Translations under genes and position numbers: made by a program
Part shown: piece by piece, positions 1 to 7,901 of the stretch
How positions within the stretch are numbered: position 1 is the first letter of the stretch
How the letters are laid out: each line of letters begins with the position of its first letter
DNA from: Clostridia bacterium
GTDB lineage: Bacteria > Bacillota > Clostridia > Oscillospirales > Acutalibacteraceae
DNA: 40,286 nt
Direction of reading: 5' to 3'
NCBI GenBank assembly: GCA_017430965.1
Contig: JAFRLX010000117.1
Coordinates: 1-40,286, forward strand
The notes under the pieces: generated by a model
Database searches by the model: none
The model's input: the letters and a program-made list of their open reading frames with translations, nothing else
Told to the model about the DNA's origin: nothing

Positions 1-37
1 CACCCTAAAATCGGCAGATTTTTTGTCAGAATAAAGC

Positions 38-76
38 AAAATAGTCGCTTAAGGCTGACGCCTAAGCGACTATTTT
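38..76. terminator. bidirectional hairpin
   Basis: A long imperfect inverted repeat has an A-rich left flank and a T-rich right flank. The arms are about 16-18 nt, with one bulged A and a TGAC loop. It can act as a Rho-independent terminator in either direction. It lies about 280 bases beyond the stop of the minus-strand gene at 360-1190, so it may end that transcript or one entering from the left. Confidence 0.6.
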
Positions 77-359
77 AATGCAATTATGGCGAAAAAGATG
101 CGATTTGAGGGCTAACCTTCGTTACGGGGACTCACCTTTATGGGTGTTGCTCCTTCTTTTGCCTTAAATGCTTAGTAAAAACACTTTGTGTTGTTTGCTG
201 CGTTTGGTGAAATGATTGCTTTTTGCGCCGCGCTCACTTGCCCTTTTCTTCCACGAGTTTTTCAACATTTTTTTATCAACGCAATCGTGGTGCGGCTTAC
301 AATAGCTTATCTTGTTTTCCTTTTAAAAAACAGCTTTTTTCCGAACTGCTCTCGCGCGC
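77..359. other. non-coding stretch, function not recognised
   Basis: I see no convincing gene here. Short frames crossing it lack ribosome binding sites and overlap the minus-strand gene. A compact hairpin-like segment (CACC...GGTG around 133-149) sits in a GC-richer patch at about 110-160, inside otherwise AT-rich DNA. That patch could be a structured untranslated region of the minus-strand transcript. I could not match it to a known RNA family. Confidence 0.3.
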
Positions 360-1190
360 CTACCGTTGCGGCCTTTGCGGCGGTTGGGGCTTTTGCGGCG
401 GCTGTTTTTGGCTGTCGCCTTCCGCCTGTTCGCCTCTTTGCGCTTCTTCATCGCTGATAGAGACATAGAAACTGTTGTTCTCGCCGCACAGCAGGTAGCA
501 GCCGAGGGTATCTCCCTGAGCATCTTTGCGCATCATTTGCAGAAAATCGCGCATATTTATTTCGGAGTTTTCCGGGGTGATGCTGTCAATCGCCGTTTCG
601 GGCGGATAGAGCAGGATTTTATTGTCCGCCTTTTGGTTGAGCCCGAAGCCGCAGACATATTCGATGGTTTTCCCGCCCTTCTGCTCGGAGCTCGAAGGCT
701 TCTTTTCATACACAACCTTTTCAAGGTAAATGTAGTACCCGCCCTCTTGTGTTCGGTAAACTTTATTGCCTCGAATTTTCCCGCTCCAGCTGCTCTTCTG
801 TTCGACAGCTTTGCCCGCAGCGGAATCCAGGTTGTTAAAATATGTGCCTTTGAGTGTTCCGTTTGCCGCAATCTCCAGCGTGGCGTGGTAATAATACTCG
901 CTGGACATTTCATCGCCGGGCTTCACCCCGTGGGCAACAAAATGAGCCGGGTATTCCGTAAAGGTTTTAAAGAAATCCAGCGCCGTATCCTTGCCTTTTG
1001 ATGGGGCGGTTTTCTGTGTCACTGTCGTGCCTGTCTTTGCCGACGGGTCGGTAGAAGTGACCGCGGTGGGCGCAGTGCTGTCGGGTGAAGGCGCTTTCGG
1101 CGGTCTTCTGATAACAAACAGCACAATCACAGCTGCCACCACAATACCGACAATCACACAAATAATAATCACTTTCTTCTTTTTGTTCAT
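360..1190 (-). CDS. membrane-anchored extracytoplasmic protein, unknown function
   Basis: A 276-residue protein. Residues 2-6 are lysine-rich and are followed by one hydrophobic segment (about residues 7-27) and then RRPPK, which suggests an N-in anchor with the rest outside the cell. Next come a Ser/Thr/Pro/Ala-rich linker (about 30-65), a globular region (about 66-250), and a Pro/Gln/Arg-rich tail. The start has a GGGAG site just upstream and a good promoter. I recognise no domain. It diverges from the long operon starting at 1442. Its anchor and proline-rich segments resemble in style the PP2C-like protein at 13541, so it could belong to the same system, but that is inference. Confidence 0.75.
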   Translation of the reverse strand: MNKKKKVIIICVIVGIVVAAVIVLFVIRRPPKAPSPDSTAPTAVTSTDPSAKTGTTVTQKTAPSKGKDTALDFFKTFTEYPAHFVAHGVKPGDEMSSEYYYHATLEIAANGTLKGTYFNNLDSAAGKAVEQKSSWSGKIRGNKVYRTQEGGYYIYLEKVVYEKKPSSSEQKGGKTIEYVCGFGLNQKADNKILLYPPETAIDSITPENSEINMRDFLQMMRKDAQGDTLGCYLLCGENNSFYVSISDEEAQRGEQAEGDSQKQPPQKPQPPQRPQR

Positions 1191-1222
1191 CTTTAGCTCC
1201 CGTGTGTGTTGTTAACGGCTTC

Positions 1223-1251
1223 ATTTTAACACATCCCTCAAATAAAATCAA
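1223..1251 (-). promoter_or_regulatory. sigma-A promoter for the 360-1190 gene
   Basis: On the minus strand TTGATT (1246-1251) is separated by 17 nt from TAAAAT (1223-1228). A TG one base before the -10 makes it an extended -10. It lies 33 bases upstream of the start codon at 1190. Confidence 0.65.
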
Positions 1252-1350
1252 TTCTTCCCGAAATTACGCCAAAAGTGTGAAAAAACAACACACAAACTGT
1301 TGTATTTTATATTGAAAATGTAGAAATTATATTTACTCACTGCATTTTTA

Positions 1351-1380
1351 TTGACAAATATTATTTATATATGATATCTT
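1351..1380 (+). promoter_or_regulatory. sigma-A promoter of the long plus-strand operon
   Basis: TTGACA (1351-1356), an 18-nt spacer, then TATCTT (1375-1380) preceded by TGA, an extended -10. It is about 60 bases upstream of the start at 1442. It is the only strong promoter I see before the gene train that runs to 17770. Confidence 0.7.
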
Positions 1381-1441
1381 TATAAAGAAAATTCTGTATC
1401 TACATTCATTTTTATACCCATTTTTAGCGGAGGCACAGATC

Positions 1442-2710
1442 ATGAAAAAAATTTTAGCTATCCTTCTCGCGATGCTCATGCTCGCGACTTTTTGTTCCTG
1501 CGGCGCCCCAACGGGCTCCGGTGACAGCGATGTTATCAAAATCGGCTATGTCAACCCGACAACCGGTCCGCTTGCCGGCAACGGCGAGGGCTGCGAATGG
1601 GCGGTCAAGCAAATTACGGACTATGTCAATGAACACCCCATCACGGTTGACGGCAAGCAGAAGAAAATCCAAGTCATTGTCTATGATTCCAAGTCCGATC
1701 AAAACACCTGTACCGAGATGGCGCAGAAACTGATTGAGGAAGACAATATTGACCTGATGATTGCCATCCAAACCCCGAACACGGTCATTCCCGTTGCACA
1801 GATTGCAGAGAGATACGGTGTTCCCTGCATTGCCACCCAGTCACCTGTCGACCCTCTTGCCGCATCGCTTGATGAATTCAAATGGACCTACGACTTTTTC
1901 TATACGCTTGATGAGGTTTACGAATCTCAAAGAGCGCTTTGGACAAAGGCGGGCTATGCTCCCGGTTCGGGCGCAAAGATTGGTCTGCTGTTTGCCAATG
2001 ATACCGACGGCACCTCCTGGCACGACCTTTTCATCAAAAGGCTTGCCGAGGACGGCTACACGGCAGTCGACCCCGGTCAGTACGCTTCCAAGACAACGGA
2101 CTTTACCAATGTCGCCAACAAATTCAAGGAAGCGGACATCGACCTGATTGCAGGCACAAACATCCCGCCTGATTTTATGAACGCCTATAACGCCATTATC
2201 GAAGCCGGCGTTGAGGTAGACGGTGTCACCATGGGCAAATGTTGCCTGCTCCAAAGTGATGTGGAGGCTCTCGGCGAGCTTGCCGACGGTATTATGACCC
2301 AGGTGTGGTGGGCACCCACTAATCCCTTCAAATCCGACTTAACCGGTTTGAACTGCTCCGAGATTAACGAGCGCTACAAAGCGGATAACGGCAGAGTGAT
2401 GCCGCAGCCGACCGCATTTGCCTATGCATCGCTGGAGCTTGCCGTTCAGACCTTCACCGCTGCCGGCACGACCGATAAGCAGAAGGTGTACGAGGCAATC
2501 GGCGCTTTGAAGTGCCAGACTATCGTCGGCTCGGTGGATTATTCCAAAAAGCTCAAAGGGCTGCCGTACAGCAGTTCGGTTCTGACCGGCGGTCAGTGGC
2601 AGCGCGATGAAAACGGAGAACTCAACCTTGTCATTATCGACAACTCCCTGTACCCCGACATTCCGCTGACCGGAAGCTACCTCAAAGGCAACGCAACCAC
2701 CAAAAAATAA
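1442..2710 (+). CDS. branched-chain amino acid-type ABC transporter substrate-binding lipoprotein
   Basis: A 422-residue Leu/Ile/Val-binding-family protein (periplasmic binding fold type I). A lipoprotein signal peptide ends at FCSC, with C20 the likely lipidated cysteine, so it should sit on the outer face of the membrane. The mature part opens with IKIGYVNPTTGPLAG, the strand-loop that binds ligand in this family. GGAGG lies 8 nt before the ATG. It heads an operon with both ATPases and both permeases, so the importer is complete. The ligand cannot be read from sequence: amino acids, amides, urea and peptides are all known for this family. The substrate is left open because later genes encode modifying enzymes rather than amino acid metabolism. 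Confidence 0.9.
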   Translation: MKKILAILLAMLMLATFCSCGAPTGSGDSDVIKIGYVNPTTGPLAGNGEGCEWAVKQITDYVNEHPITVDGKQKKIQVIVYDSKSDQNTCTEMAQKLIEEDNIDLMIAIQTPNTVIPVAQIAERYGVPCIATQSPVDPLAASLDEFKWTYDFFYTLDEVYESQRALWTKAGYAPGSGAKIGLLFANDTDGTSWHDLFIKRLAEDGYTAVDPGQYASKTTDFTNVANKFKEADIDLIAGTNIPPDFMNAYNAIIEAGVEVDGVTMGKCCLLQSDVEALGELADGIMTQVWWAPTNPFKSDLTGLNCSEINERYKADNGRVMPQPTAFAYASLELAVQTFTAAGTTDKQKVYEAIGALKCQTIVGSVDYSKKLKGLPYSSSVLTGGQWQRDENGELNLVIIDNSLYPDIPLTGSYLKGNATTKK

Positions 2711-2769
2711 TAACGGAGTTAACCCTGTGTCTTGCCGCATGGCGGCAGGCGAATGTGCAGGGAATCACG

Positions 2770-3498
2770 ATGGATAAAATACTGGAATTTAAAAATGTGA
2801 ACGCCGGCTACGGCAAAGAGCAGATTCTCAACAATCTCTCTTTCTATGTCGAAAAGGGGCAGGTATTCGGCATCATCGGTCCAAACGGCAGCGGAAAAAC
2901 CACCATGTTCAACACGCTGCTCGGGCAGATTAAGCCGAGTGCCGGTACCATCCTTTTTGACGGAGCCGATATTACCCGCGCTTCCGCCAACGCGCGGTGC
3001 AGAATGGGGCTGGGCAGAACCTTTCAGGTCCCCCGTCCGTTTGAAAGCATGAGCCTGTACGAAAATGTACTGACCGCAGCGGTCCACGGCGGCTCCCAAA
3101 GCGAACACGCCGCGCGCGATACCGCTTTAGAGTGTTTAAAAATGGCCGGCTTGTATGACAAGCGCGAAAGCCGCGCAGGAGAGTTAACCCTGCTCGAGCG
3201 CAAGCGCCTGGAGATTGCCCGCGCGCTCGGCACCCGCCCGACATTACTGCTGCTCGACGAAGTGGCTGCCGGGCTGACTGAGCTTGAAGTGGCGGAAATG
3301 ATGGAGCTGGTGGCGCAGCTCAAAGCCAATCATTACACAATCATTTGGATTGAGCACATCATTGAGACAATGGTCGGCTCGACCGACTACCTGATGTGCA
3401 TGGCGCAGGGAAGCTGCGCTGTGCAGGGAAAACCGCGCAGCGTGATAGAATCCAAAGAGGTTCAGCGCCTGTATTTGGGGGTGGATGACGATGAGTGA
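2770..3498 (+). CDS. livG: ABC transporter ATP-binding protein, LivG type
   Basis: A 242-residue ATPase subunit of the importer. Walker A is GPNGSGKTT (from G37), Walker B is LLLLDEVAAGL, and the H-loop lies in WIEHI. The signature segment reads ELTLLERKRLEIARAL instead of LSGGQ, a variant found in part of the branched-chain amino acid ATPase family. I start at ATG 2770 because AGGGA lies 6 nt before it; a GTG five codons upstream (2755) is in frame but less well placed. The end overlaps the next gene, which suggests translational coupling. Confidence 0.88.
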   Translation: MDKILEFKNVNAGYGKEQILNNLSFYVEKGQVFGIIGPNGSGKTTMFNTLLGQIKPSAGTILFDGADITRASANARCRMGLGRTFQVPRPFESMSLYENVLTAAVHGGSQSEHAARDTALECLKMAGLYDKRESRAGELTLLERKRLEIARALGTRPTLLLLDEVAAGLTELEVAEMMELVAQLKANHYTIIWIEHIIETMVGSTDYLMCMAQGSCAVQGKPRSVIESKEVQRLYLGVDDDE

Positions 3499-4207
3499 TG
3501 CACTTTTGCGGGTGGAAAACCTCCACGCCGGCTACGGAGACTTTGTCGCTGTCGATGCAGTCAACCTCGCAGTCGAAAAAGGAGAAATTGTCGCCCTCAT
3601 CGGAATTAACGGTGCCGGAAAAACCACGCTGATGCACACGGTTGCCGGACTGCACAAACCCACCGCGGGAAATGTGTTTTTCAAGGGTGAGGACATCACC
3701 GCGCTGCCTGCGGACAAAATTGTACAAAAGGGGCTTTCACTGGTGCCGCAGGGCGGAAGGTGCTTTCAGCGCATGTCGGTGCAAGATAACCTGCTCATGG
3801 GCAGTTACGTGCGCTCGGCGCGCAAAAACGCAAAGCAAACGCTTGAGCGCGTGTATGAATTGTTCCCCGATTTGGCGCAAATGAAGCAGCGCCCCGCCGG
3901 AAACCTTTCGGGCGGTCAGCGGCAAATGGTCGCAATCGGCCGCGCACTGATGGCGGCACCCGCCTGCATGATTTTTGATGAAATCTCGCTGGGTCTTGCC
4001 CCCGCAGTCATCAATGACATTTACCGCAAGATTGCGCGCATTAATGAAGAAGAACACACCTCAATTATTTTGATAGAACAGGACATCCGCAGAGCGCAGA
4101 AGGTTTCAGACACCTTCTGCATTATGCTCAAAGGCAAGATTGTCCTCTCCGGAAAATCTTCGGAAATAGACTCCGAAACGCTCAAAAAAGCATACTTCGG
4201 AATATAA
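3485..4207 (+). CDS. livF: ABC transporter ATP-binding protein, LivF type
   Basis: A 240-residue second ATPase of the importer. It has Walker A GINGAGKTT, signature LSGGQRQ, Walker B CMIFDEISLGL and IEQD at the switch position, where LivF proteins usually carry Q rather than H. It overlaps the end of the LivG gene by 14 bases (8 if the second ATG at 3491 is used). Length is normal for LivF. Together with the LivG-type subunit it should drive the LivH/LivM permeases at the cytoplasmic face. Confidence 0.9.
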   Translation: MTMSDALLRVENLHAGYGDFVAVDAVNLAVEKGEIVALIGINGAGKTTLMHTVAGLHKPTAGNVFFKGEDITALPADKIVQKGLSLVPQGGRCFQRMSVQDNLLMGSYVRSARKNAKQTLERVYELFPDLAQMKQRPAGNLSGGQRQMVAIGRALMAAPACMIFDEISLGLAPAVINDIYRKIARINEEEHTSIILIEQDIRRAQKVSDTFCIMLKGKIVLSGKSSEIDSETLKKAYFGI

Positions 4208-4245
4208 GGAGTCGGCTGAGTGGTTCAGCCTGATTGGAAACAGCT

Positions 4246-5088
4246 ATGTATGTCGCACAGGTAATCATCAACGGAATAATGCTGGGTAACGTTTACGCGT
4301 TGCTGGGAGTCGGCATGAGCATGATTCTCGGCATCGTAAAACTCACCAACCTTGCTCACGGTGAATTTATCGTACTGGGTGCTTACCTTTCTACCGTGCT
4401 TGCCCCTCTGCTCGGCATTCACCCGATTTTGACACTGTTGATTACCGTTCCGCTGATGTTCCTGTTGGGCTATTTACTGCAATACTTGCTTATCGGGCGC
4501 GCAATGAAAAAAGGAAACGAGCCCGCGCTGCTGGTAACGTTCGGCTTATCCGTCATTTTGCAGGACGGTATGCTGATGTTCTTTTTGGCAGATTCACAAC
4601 ACATTTCACTTCCCAACGGTATGGGAACCATTCAACTCGGCAGCCTGGAGATTTCAACGCTGCACTTGATGCTGTTCGCCATCAGCCTGGTGACCATGGC
4701 AGCACTGACCGTGTTTTTGAAATACACCTACACAGGCAAGGCCATCCGCGCCACTGCGGATGATGCCGATGTCGCAGCACTGTCGGGAGTCAACATTGGC
4801 AGGATTTACGCTATTGCAATGGGTGTTGCGCTGGCAAGCGCGGCTGTTGCCGGACTGTGTGTGGGCATGAAATGGACCTATGACCCGAGCGCGGGCAGCA
4901 GCTATTTGCTCATCGCTTTTGTCGTGGTCGTCATCGGCGGCATGGGAAGCATTCCCGGCACGCTTGTGGCAGGCATCCTTTTCGGACTCGCGCAGGTTAT
5001 CGGCGGTGCAAGCTACGGCTTACCCATCAGCTATGTTCTGCTGTTGATTGTGCTCATTGTCAGACCGAAGGGTCTGTTCGGAAAGTAG
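4246..5088 (+). CDS. livH: branched-chain amino acid-type ABC permease, LivH type
   Basis: About 280 residues with multiple hydrophobic segments. It has the family's opening pattern (QVIING then LGNVYALLGVGMSMILG), the HGEFIVLGAY segment and the C-terminal GGMGSIPGTLVAGILFGL loop that contacts the ATPase. I prefer ATG 4246, with GGAAA 5 nt upstream; an in-frame TTG at 4234 is the alternative. It is one half of the membrane channel of the importer and lies 38 bases after LivF. Confidence 0.88.
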   Translation: MYVAQVIINGIMLGNVYALLGVGMSMILGIVKLTNLAHGEFIVLGAYLSTVLAPLLGIHPILTLLITVPLMFLLGYLLQYLLIGRAMKKGNEPALLVTFGLSVILQDGMLMFFLADSQHISLPNGMGTIQLGSLEISTLHLMLFAISLVTMAALTVFLKYTYTGKAIRATADDADVAALSGVNIGRIYAIAMGVALASAAVAGLCVGMKWTYDPSAGSSYLLIAFVVVVIGGMGSIPGTLVAGILFGLAQVIGGASYGLPISYVLLLIVLIVRPKGLFGK

Positions 5089-5097
5089 GAGGGCACT

Positions 5098-6096
5098 ATG
5101 GAGAAAAGGCGACTCAATAACGGCAAAATCAAAGTGCTCGATTCCCTTCCGATGCTCATTGTCTGTATCGCGGTTATTCTTGCACTGTACCTTGTTTGCT
5201 TTACACAAATTGCATCGACCAATGCGATGCGCTACATGATACAAATCTTCTTATACATCGCAATGGCAGAGATGTGGAATCTGCTCTCGGGCTTTACGGG
5301 AATGACCAGCCTCGGGCAGCAGCTATACATCGGCCTTGCAGGCTACTCTGTTGCGGTCGCGACAACCATGCTGCACCTCTCCCTCGGTTTGGGAATGGCA
5401 ATGGGCATCGGTGTGAGCATCCTCGTTTCACTCGTGCTCTCGCTGCTGCTGTTCCGCATGGAAGGCATGTATTATTCCATTGCAACATGGGTTGTGGCGG
5501 AAATCTTTGAAAAACTGTTTTTAAATTGGAAATTTGTCGGTCAAGGCAGCGGCATGACCATCCGCGTTGAGCCTTATCCGCGCATTCACAGCATTTGCAT
5601 TATCTCCCTGACCATCTGTGTGTGCGCCATTGTCGTGGTATACCTGCTGCTCAGGACAAAGGTCGGTCTGGGGCTGAATGCGATGCGCGATGATGTCGGA
5701 GCCGCTTCGGCGGTCGGCGTCAACGTCTTTCGCCACAAGCTGCTTGTCTGCGTGATTGCAGCGGCATTCACGGCAGCAGCAGCGAGCATCTTCCTTGTCA
5801 ACAAGGGTATTGTCTACCCCGAGAGCGGCTTTAGCATCAGCTGGACAGTTTCTTTAATCTTTATTGTCGTTGTCGGCGGCTCGGGAACGATTGGCGGACC
5901 GATTGTCGGTTCGGTTATCTATGTCTTTTTGCAAGAGATTCTCGCGCGCTTCCCGGGGTGGTCGAACATCATCCTCGGTGTCATCACCATCCTGACCATT
6001 CTCTTCCTGCCGAAAGGAATTGTCGGCACACTTCAGCAAAAGCTGCACTTTGATATTTTCTCGGCAAAGCGCTTTTCCTATTCCAAACGCAAATAA
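5098..6096 (+). CDS. livM: branched-chain amino acid-type ABC permease, LivM type
   Basis: A 332-residue polytopic protein with the LivM features GFTGMTSLGQQLYIGLAGY and VVVGGSGTIGGPIVGSVIY, the second being the EAA-like coupling loop. An AGGAGGG site overlaps the stop of LivH, so the two are translationally coupled. With LivH it forms the transmembrane pore. The C-terminus is basic and cytoplasmic. A short hairpin follows before the exporter genes. Confidence 0.9.
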   Translation: MEKRRLNNGKIKVLDSLPMLIVCIAVILALYLVCFTQIASTNAMRYMIQIFLYIAMAEMWNLLSGFTGMTSLGQQLYIGLAGYSVAVATTMLHLSLGLGMAMGIGVSILVSLVLSLLLFRMEGMYYSIATWVVAEIFEKLFLNWKFVGQGSGMTIRVEPYPRIHSICIISLTICVCAIVVVYLLLRTKVGLGLNAMRDDVGAASAVGVNVFRHKLLVCVIAAAFTAAAASIFLVNKGIVYPESGFSISWTVSLIFIVVVGGSGTIGGPIVGSVIYVFLQEILARFPGWSNIILGVITILTILFLPKGIVGTLQQKLHFDIFSAKRFSYSKRK

Positions 6097-6097
6097 A

Positions 6098-6124
6098 GCT
6101 GAAGGGCAGAACTGCCCTCACAGC
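6098..6124 (+). other. short hairpin between importer and exporter genes
   Basis: GCTG-AAGGGCA-GAAC-TGCCCT-CA-CAGC forms a compact stem-loop without a T-tract. It may protect mRNA ends or weakly attenuate transcription between the liv-type genes and the exporter genes. No promoter is visible in the 62-base gap. Confidence 0.4.
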
Positions 6125-6158
6125 GTTCAAACCACTATCCGAACCCGGAAGGAGTGCC

Positions 6159-7901
6159 ATGACCAGTTTTCGAAAAATCTTCGTATATCTCAAGCCGTAT
6201 ACCGGATTGGTCATTGCTTCAATCATCTTGATGATTGTTGAGGTCGGCTCCAATGTTTTGCAGCCGAAGTACATGGAACAAATCGTGGACAACGGCATCC
6301 TGCCCATGCAGATTGACACCGTGGTGCACGACGGTCTCCTGATGCTGGCAGTCGCGCTCATCGGCGGCATCGGCGGCTTTATCTCCTGCATTTGCTCCAA
6401 CATCTATTCCCAGCGCTTCGGCAACGATGTGCGCAAGGCGCTCTATCAAAAAGTGATGTCGCTGTCTGCCGAGCAGAAGGATGTTGTCTCTCCCGGTTCG
6501 CTGATTACCCGCATGACCGGAGATACCAAGGTCATTACCGAATTTTCGGCAGTTGTCATCACCACCGTTGTCAAACCGCTGATGCTGTTAGTGCTCGGCG
6601 TGGTGATGGTAATGTCGCTCGCACCCTTTTACGGAATCGTTCTGTTGGTTTCGATTCCGCTGCAAATTGCGCTGATGGTCTTTTTTATCCGCCGTTCCTC
6701 AGTGTTTTTCAGAGTCATTCAAAAACTGGTGGATAAACTCAACTCTACCGCCATCCACATTGTTGCCAACAACCGCCTGATTAAGGCATATGTGACAGAG
6801 GATTATGAAGCTTCCCGCTTTGACCGCCAAAACATTGACCTGACCGGAACGGTGATGAAAGTGCAACTGTTTATGGCAATACTCAATCCGCTGGTGATGT
6901 TCATTCTCAACGCCGTGGTGGTTGCCATCATTTTCATCGGCGGCTTTCAGGTGGAAGCAGGACTTATCAAAATCGGCTCTATTATGGCTGTCATCAGTTA
7001 TTCGCAGCAGATTTTGATGTCGATGATGACCATGGGCGGCATTTTCCAATACATTTCTCGCGCAAAGGTTTCTGCGGAGAGAATCGCGGAAATTATGGAA
7101 ACAGAACCGTGCGTGGCTTCCGGTGCCGACAGCATGGAGACAGAGGCGCAAACACTGGAAGTGTGCCAGGTCACATTCCGCTACCCGCGCAGTAAGGACT
7201 CTTTGTATCCCGCTCTGGACAATGTTTCTTTGAAACTGCGCCGCGCAGAGTGTATCGGCATCCTCGGTCCGACAGGTGCCGGCAAAAGCACCCTCGCCAA
7301 TTTGATGATTCGCGCCTATGACCCCGACAAGGGAGAAGTGCGCATCAATGATAAAAACATAAAAGACTACCGCTTGCCGGAGCTCAGAAGCAAGGTCCTG
7401 CTTGTGTTTCAAAACAGCGACCTGTTTCCGGCAACTTTAAGAGAGAATATAGAAGCCGGCTGCGCCTGCACGCAGGAAGCGTTTGAAAAAGCGGTTCGCG
7501 CGGCGCATGCCGATGAAATTGCCCGCCACCTGGAAGCGGGCTATGACACCGCAGTCGCGGAACGAGGCGCTACACTTTCGGGCGGGCAGAAACAGCGCGT
7601 GGCTCTTGCGCGCGCACTGCTGCGGCAGCCTTCGGTGCTGATTCTTGATGACAGCACTTCCAGCCTCGATATGACCACCGAACGCGCCGTGCTTGAAGAC
7701 ATCCGGCGTGCATATAAAGATATGACCTTAATTGTGATTTCCCAGCGCGTTTCCTGCGTGCAGGATGCGGACAGAATCCTTCTTATGCACAACGGCACTG
7801 TGGATGCCGAGGGCAGCCACGCACAGCTGCTCGACACATCCGAGGCATACCGCGCCATTTGCGCTTCACAGGATCCCGAAGGGGGTGATGCGCTTGCATA
7901 A
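6159..7901 (+). CDS. ABC exporter half-transporter, degenerate ATP-site subunit
   Basis: A 580-residue fusion of a six-helix type IV exporter membrane domain (about 1-320) and an ATPase domain (about 340-575). Walker A is GPTGAGKST (from G370) and the signature is LSGGQKQ (from L473). Walker B ends D497-D498, with Asp where the catalytic Glu should be. The switch histidine is replaced by Q529 (VISQR). The same D and Q changes mark the degenerate site of heterodimeric exporters such as TM287/288, LmrCD and BmrCD. GGAAGGAG precedes the ATG. It overlaps its partner gene by 14 bases. The substrate is unknown; lipids, drugs or a product of the downstream enzymes are possible. Confidence 0.9.
   Translation: MTSFRKIFVYLKPYTGLVIASIILMIVEVGSNVLQPKYMEQIVDNGILPMQIDTVVHDGLLMLAVALIGGIGGFISCICSNIYSQRFGNDVRKALYQKVMSLSAEQKDVVSPGSLITRMTGDTKVITEFSAVVITTVVKPLMLLVLGVVMVMSLAPFYGIVLLVSIPLQIALMVFFIRRSSVFFRVIQKLVDKLNSTAIHIVANNRLIKAYVTEDYEASRFDRQNIDLTGTVMKVQLFMAILNPLVMFILNAVVVAIIFIGGFQVEAGLIKIGSIMAVISYSQQILMSMMTMGGIFQYISRAKVSAERIAEIMETEPCVASGADSMETEAQTLEVCQVTFRYPRSKDSLYPALDNVSLKLRRAECIGILGPTGAGKSTLANLMIRAYDPDKGEVRINDKNIKDYRLPELRSKVLLVFQNSDLFPATLRENIEAGCACTQEAFEKAVRAAHADEIARHLEAGYDTAVAERGATLSGGQKQRVALARALLRQPSVLILDDSTSSLDMTTERAVLEDIRRAYKDMTLIVISQRVSCVQDADRILLMHNGTVDAEGSHAQLLDTSEAYRAICASQDPEGGDALA

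Noticed and set aside
188-457. 89-aa plus-strand frame near the left edge
   Set aside because: No ribosome binding site, low-complexity hydrophobic and Cys-rich content, and overlap with the end of the well-supported minus-strand gene.
7765-7887. Longer N-terminus for the second exporter subunit
   Set aside because: This part overlaps the end of the first exporter gene by more than 100 bases and has no family-like sequence. ATG 7888 has a proper ribosome binding site.
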